NCBI RefSeq assembly: GCF_963678635.1
Contig: NW_026971207.1
Location: 1-22,333, forward strand
Direction of reading: 5' to 3'
Length of the DNA stretch: 22,333 nucleotides
Source of the DNA: Symsagittifera roscoffensis
Lineage: Eukaryota; Xenacoelomorpha; Acoela; Convolutidae
Part shown: piece by piece, positions 17,499 to 22,333 of the stretch
How positions within the stretch are numbered: the stretch's first letter is position 1
Layout of the letters: every line of letters begins with the position of its first letter
Program-made: the position numbers and the translations under genes
Notes under the pieces: generated by a model
The model's input: the letters and a program-made list of their open reading frames with translations, nothing else
Told to the model about the DNA's origin: nothing
The model's database searches: none

Positions 17499-20400
17499 CT
17501 AAAATAACATGTTATTTATGATAAGCAGGAAGAATACACTTTTTATACATAAAAGTATCGATTTGCTACACTACAACTAAATCCGACGGCCTTTTGATTA
17601 ATAATTAATTTTGAAATTGACCTTTACCTGAGGAGGAGGTTTGTGGTCTTTTCCGACTCCAGGGAGCTGAACTATCATTTTATTGTCTGGCCTGAAAACA
17701 CAAGGAGTTTATACTATCGATATTAATGCTTTTTACTATCTGGGATTACTATCGATATTAATGCTTTTCCTACGTTGAAATAGATCGTTCCAAAACACTT
17801 TTTCGATTAGTAATCCCAGTATAAGAAAGAGCCTCTTGTTTCTTTTCCATTCAAACTCACATCACATGAGTATCATTTGTGAGCGTCGTAAAACCAAACA
17901 TATTTGGAAAAGCGTAATTATTCCCCATGCTCATTTTTTTTTATAATCGGGCTTTGCGCCTCTGATTTTTTTTTACTTTCGCAAGTTATGGGAGAAGAAA
18001 GAGCCAAAAATTAAGAGAATTATTGACCTCACTAAGAATTTACAAGGTCGCAAAAAAAATTTAAATGACCAAAGAGCATGGTTTGATTTTAACCAAATGT
18101 TTCTTACGACAATTCATTCTTCACAAGCTGTCCAGCCAGACCAGGTGCATCTCTGTATGGAGTGTGCCTGTTAGCAGTGCCCCCTTGATGGTCCCCACAG
18201 GGGGGTAGATCAAACATGGAGGAGCAGAAGTCGCCGGCTCCATTCTGGCTGATGTTTGAGCTGTCCAGAATACTGGGAATTAGCACTTGGGGATCTTGAC
18301 CTTTGAACTTGCTCTAAAGTAACCAAAACATTTTCCAATGCTTGAGTTTTCAGAATCATCAATCATTCCAAATGTGAACGAAATTATAAGTTACTTAATA
18401 GAAAATCAATCAGTGCACAATGTAATCAAAACCGAAATTATTGTTTTAGGTAATGATCCTGACCTGCAATAAAGCGACTGACCTGAGTGCAATAAAAAAG
18501 TAGACAGGTCATAAACCAATCAGAGGTAAGTTTTCCGGGTTGACCTCCACCCGAAAATTCTGGTCAAACAATTCGACAAATAGTAGCTAAAGAAAAAACG
18601 GTAGCCATACAAATTTTTAACATTTTTTCAAAAAAAAACCAAAAATAGTGAAAAAACGATTTTTTTTAGCCACAAACAGATAATTTGGAAAAAAAATTGC
18701 ATGAAAAATTGAATTTTTTGTCTATTAAGTATTCCAGGCTCACAATTTTATCTTGCGAAAAGATGCTAGTCGTAGAGTTATCAGATTACTTTCTGAACGC
18801 GTGAAATGCTAGTCAACTGTATGACTAGCGTTTTTTTTCCAACCTGGGTTGTTTTCATATTTTAATTCTATTTTAATTATGACATTTCTTCTTAAAAATT
18901 TGTCTAGTTTTCTCCATGTCAACCATTTTGACAAATTTAAGCGTAAAGAAACTGCCGAGTACTTAACAATATTGATAGGTAAAAACTTGAGTTAGGCTGC
19001 AGAAGCAAAAATTACATGCATGAATTGGCCGTTCGATCTTTTTATCCAACAAGAAATCAAGTTACTTTACAGACCACAGTTGGGTTATTAAAAATCATTT
19101 TTTCAAAAAGTTATGTTAAATTTATTTTATTTCAAAAATTTCCTTTGTGCCGCGTACCCAGTGTTGAACGCCATTTCACAAAAAAATCAACATATAACAT
19201 TAAAACGAAAAATTCAACAATTTTATACATCAACTCTACGGGAAAAACATTTTTCATATATTTCACATGTTCGATAATTTCATTATAATTAGTTTTACAT
19301 AGCTCGAAAAAAAATTTTTTTTACATCACCACAAAAAAGGCCGAGGGAAATGTATTTTTCTTATTTTTCGTAGCAAGATTGTCCTCGGATGTTCCGACTG
19401 CTCTTCAATTGATCTCGAGTAGTTTTTAGTTTATTGCAAGTTGACAAATTTTGAAATTTGAATTGATAATATCAAAATTTAGCTATTAAACTTTGAGTCG
19501 TATGTGGAAGTTTTACGATCCATTAAATTGCCTCAATTCAATTTGAAACACTTGTGTATTGTGGGATTGTTCACCAAGCATAAACAAGACTGCTCGTATC
19601 AGGGTGAAGCCCTGAATGTTCCGACTGACTTTTAAGGCTTATGGAGCAGTAATAACATGAGAAAATTAAATGTAAGAAAAAACAAATCTTGTAACAAATC
19701 AATTATGGCAAATAAGCTTCGTTAAACCAATTGGAACGATTTCTAAGACGGATTAACTCTCCGCTTACGCGTTAATAGCGCGAAACATATCGCACGTTAA
19801 TCGTCCTAAATTGGCCAAAATGGCAATCTTTAAATCCCCATAACTTTACGAAAAATGAACACAGGTGAAATATCTTTTCAAATTTAAGCTCAAGATAACA
19901 ATAGTTTTCGAATGATTAACAAAAATTCCGTCAAAAATGGCTAGTTAAAAAGTCGAAATTTTTCTGAAGAAAAAAAAACCCACCCCGAGCACAAATATTC
20001 CGTTACTTTCGTATCGAAAGTCGGAACAATAAATTGCATTACGTTTTTCACCTAATCATTGAGCGAGCAGTTTATACTGGCCGTGGAGGACTCATGTTAA
20101 TATAGTGGTGTCGCGCCCCCGCTGGGATAAAAAAAGTCTTAGGGATTCAAATCAGCTCAGCTAATGTTATTTTGAAAAATGTTCTGAGTAAAACAAACTA
20201 TACAAAACGGAATCCGATTCCAATTTACTTGCGCCAACTTCAGCTTTAGCTAAATATAAGCAAAACTAAGACATTTATGACAAAGGACGCATAAAATGAT
20301 GCTGCCAACTCTGAGCGATTTGCGAAAAAATTTTCATCAATAAAAATAACAAGACTGCTCGTATCAGGGCGAAGCATGAATTTTCCGACTGCCTTTTAAG

Positions 20401-22332
20401 GTTTATGGAGCAGTATTAACATGAAAAAATTAAATGACGGATTAACTCTCCGCTTACGCGTTAATAGCGCGAAACATATCGCACGTTAATTGTCCTAAAT
20501 TGGCCAAAATGGCAATCTTTAAATCCCCATAACTTTACGAAAAATGAACACAGGTGAAATATCTTTTCAAATTTAAGCTCAAGATAACAATAGTTTTCGA
20601 ATGATTAACAAAAATTCTGTCAAAAATGGCTAGTTAAAAAGTCGAAATTTTTCTGAAGAAAAAAAAATCCCACCCCGAGCACAAATATTCCGTTACTTTC
20701 GTATCGAAAGTCGGAACAATAAATTGCATTACGTTTTTCACCTAATCATTGAGCGAGCAGTTTATACTGGCCGTGGAGGACTCATGTTAATATAGTGGTG
20801 TCGCGCCCCCGCTGGGATAAAAAAAGTCTTAGGGATTCAAATCAGCTCAGCTAATGTTATTTTGAAAAATGTTCTGAGTAAAACAAACTATACAAAACGG
20901 AATCCGATTCCAATTTACTTGCGCCAACTTCAGCTTTAGCTAAATATAAGCAAAACTAAGACATTTATGACAAAGGAGGCATAAAATGATGCTGCCAACT
21001 CTGAGCGATTTGCGAAAAAATTTTCATCAATAAAAATAACAAGACTGCTCGTATCAGGGCGAAGCATGAATGTTCCGACTGCCTTTTAAGGTTTATGGAG
21101 CAGTATTAACATGAAAAAATTAAATGAAATAAAATAAATTGAAAACTTTTTTTCTAAAATTTGAATTTTTTTAATGAAAATTATCACCCCACACGCCATA
21201 TAAAGTACAAAAAGATAAATTTCGTTCCTTGTAACAAACCAATTATGGCATATAAGCTTCCTTCAACCAAATTGGAACGGTTTCTAAGACGGATTAAATC
21301 TCCGCTTACGCGTTAATAGCGCGAATTATATCGCGCGTTAATTGTCCCAAATTGGTCAAAATAGCCAAAATGGCAATCTTTAAACCCTCATAAGTTTACG
21401 AAAAATGGTCACAGGTGAAATATCTTTTCAAATTTAAGCTCAGGACAACAATACCTTTTGAATGATATAAAAAAAATCCGTCGAAAATGGCTAGTTAATA
21501 AGACGAAATTTGTCTGAAGAAAAAAACCCACCCCGAGCACAAATATTTCGTTACTTTCGTATCGAAAGTCGGAACAATTAACATATGTTAGTATTTAAAT
21601 TGAAATATGTTTATTTTTAATGATCTGGCATTAATTTAGATGCAAAACTGATTTATTACTTTGAAAAGGGCTGATTTAAATTAATCGGACAAACAGAATT
21701 AAATATAAATTTTTGGGGTAAAATTTTGATTGAGAATTTTGCAGAAAAAAGTGCACATATTAAATTCTGGTCAAATTCTCAGCAACTTTTGTTCTGTTCT
21801 TCTTTTGTCTAATGTTGACCCAATTTGAAAAAAATGCGTTAGAAAATTCAAGCTTTGTTCTTTTTGTCCGGATAATTTAAATCAGCACTGTATTGGTTGA
21901 AAATTTGCGTGCAAATTGCAATGCGGCGGAACTCCTTCAATTAGTTTTTGGCTCTGGACCATTTCAGAAAAACTAATTTTTCAAATACGTTGATAAAATT
22001 GCTCACAATTTTTTGTCACATACTTTTAATTTATGTCAGTAACCTTGTTTTTCAGTTCTCATCTTTTTTCAATTAAATATTTTCAACAACAGTAGGGATA
22101 AAAAAGTCATAGGAATAAAAAAATGTTTTTCAATGCAGTTCTTGGTTCATGGTACTAACGTTTTTGACACATAGAAAAACCAGGTCATCCTTGACCCTGT
22201 ATCTGATCTCGCCACTTTTCGAAGGCGGTTCCACGTAACTTCCCTCCGACAACACAATTTGTAGCAGCCGATCACACTCACACCCATAATCATGCCTGCT
22301 GCCAGCACCCCCGCCATCACCAGGTACTCCAG
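16983..22332 (-). CDS. C-terminal part of a probable single-pass membrane protein (join, 5' partial)
   Basis: Minus-strand exons, in order of translation: 22332-22216 (candidate), 18313-18108, 17691-17628 and 17498-16983. The last three join in phase (2, then 0) and give about 260 residues ending in TAA. The tail is hydrophilic, with at least ten tyrosines in contexts such as YTNP, YNN and YDYEP, and a proline-rich PPLPVPPS. YxN is a known Grb2 SH2 site type. If the right-edge exon is read as proposed, a 23-residue hydrophobic segment followed by KLCCRR precedes the tail, as in type I receptors or adhesion molecules. The ectodomain lies outside the window, so I cannot name the family. The intron of 3.9 kb between the first two exons is full of repeats. 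Confidence 0.6.
17628..17691 (-). CDS. membrane protein gene, 64-bp exon
   Basis: A short exon between the acceptor TTGTGTTTTCAG and the donor CCTCAG|GTAAAG. It completes a serine codon from the previous exon, encodes PDNKMIVQLPGVGKDHKPPP and a Gln, and ends on a codon boundary. Confidence 0.78.
17692..18107 (-). other. intron with duplicated TATCGATA-bearing segment
   Basis: A 416-bp intron. A 22-bp segment is repeated at 17712-17733 and 17747-17768, each copy containing TATCGATA. I see nothing else in it. Confidence 0.7.
18108..18313 (-). CDS. membrane protein gene, 206-bp exon
   Basis: The exon lies between the acceptor GGTTACTTTAG and the donor TTGTC|GTAAGA. It encodes SKFKGQDPQVLIPSILDSSN and then about 48 polar residues ending KNEL plus two bases of a serine codon. 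Without the splice the frame would stop at once (TAA), so the good donor and the in-phase next exon matter. It is GC-richer than its flanks. Confidence 0.75.
19587..20030 (+). repeat. dispersed repeat R, copy 2 (internal deletion)
   Basis: Same ends as copy 1 (AGACTGCTCGTATCAGGG to AGTCGGAACAAT) but missing about 100 bp of the AT-rich interior. One base of the hairpin stem has changed. Confidence 0.82.
19747..21124 (+). repeat. 690-bp tandem duplication
   Basis: Segment 19747-20435 is repeated at 20436-21124 with only a handful of differences. Both breakpoints lie inside R copies, and the junction (AAATGACGG at 20433-20440) fuses the left part of one R copy to the middle of another. The second copy of the landmark ACGTTTTTCACC is 690 bp after the first (20041 and 20731). 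Confidence 0.9.
20352..20720 (+). repeat. dispersed repeat R, copy 3 (duplication chimera)
   Basis: This copy was created by the tandem duplication: its first ~80 bp match the start of copy 4 and the remainder matches copy 2. The hairpin has lost part of its right arm (GAAGCATGAA). Confidence 0.82.
21042..21580 (+). repeat. dispersed repeat R, copy 4
   Basis: A nearly full-length copy with the AT-rich interior kept and the same altered hairpin as copy 3. Its right half is closer to copy 1 than to copies 2 and 3 (ATTATATCGCGCG instead of ACATATCGCACG). Confidence 0.82.
22216..22332 (-). CDS. candidate transmembrane exon, 5' partial
   Basis: At the right edge the minus strand is GC-richer than the intron. 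One frame reads LEYLVMAGVLAAGM and on through IMGVSVIGCYKLCCRR, a membrane span with a basic stop-transfer, then NRLRK. A GT after AAA (22215-22214) would end it in the phase needed by the exon at 18313, but this donor (AAAGTGGCG) is weak. A second frame is also open, contains GEIRYRVKDDL, and has a better donor (AGG|GTCAAG) in the same phase. I favour the membrane reading because of the tail that follows. Confidence 0.45.
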
Positions 22333-22333
22333 G

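Larger units (their letters stand above)
18314..22215 (-). other. 3.9-kb repeat-filled intron
   Basis: AT-rich; no open frame with splice support. From 19587 to 21580 it is mostly R repeats and a tandem duplication, listed separately. I see nothing in 18314-19586 or 21581-22140 beyond A/T runs. Confidence 0.55.

Noticed and set aside
19390-19404. GTTCCGACTGC at 19.39 kb as a fifth R copy
   Set aside because: Only the 11-base word matches; neither the hairpin nor the central block follows.

Overview
This is an AT-rich eukaryotic window, most likely from an invertebrate animal. The evidence is spliced genes with GT/AG introns, a Ty3/gypsy-type LTR retrotransposon of a kind known from metazoans, hAT-like and piggyBac-like non-autonomous DNA elements, and long homopolymer tracts. 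I cannot name the species. Nothing here looks bacterial: no operons, ribosome binding sites or CRISPR arrays.

Layout. Positions 1-298 are a 32-bp minisatellite. Positions 299-2900 are intergenic, with a poly-C/poly-G inverted repeat near 2.2-2.45 kb. A plus-strand host gene, which I assembled from splice sites, runs from a probable 5' UTR exon ending at 3041 to a stop at 16536. Its five coding exons are 3325-3392, 13414-13511, 15097-15224, 15551-15731 and 16070-16536. They join in phase into about 313 residues. The protein is hydrophilic, has no family I recognise, and carries a duplicated module bounded by the motif PWGT.

Intron 1 is about 10 kb and holds a degraded but young-looking 7041-bp LTR retrotransposon (5997-13037). 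Its two 253-bp LTRs differ at 3 positions. It is flanked by a 150-bp direct duplication of host sequence instead of the usual 4-6 bp. Intron 2 holds a hAT-like element and a TTAA-flanked piggyBac-like element; intron 4 holds a fragment of the same hAT-like family.

A convergent minus-strand gene begins beyond the right edge. A candidate transmembrane exon lies at 22216-22332, followed by tail exons at 18108-18313, 17628-17691 and 16983-17498. The tail is rich in tyrosine and proline, as in a single-pass receptor or adhesion protein. Its 3.9-kb intron carries three copies of a dispersed repeat (called R here) and a nearly perfect 690-bp tandem duplication. A fourth R copy lies in intron 1 of the plus-strand gene.

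The two host genes converge, with stop codons 446 bp apart, so their 3' UTRs may overlap. The retrotransposon lies in the sense direction of its host gene. It encodes gag, protease, reverse transcriptase, RNase H and integrase in the Ty3/gypsy order, but stops, frame changes and an internal deletion in the reverse transcriptase make it unable to move on its own.
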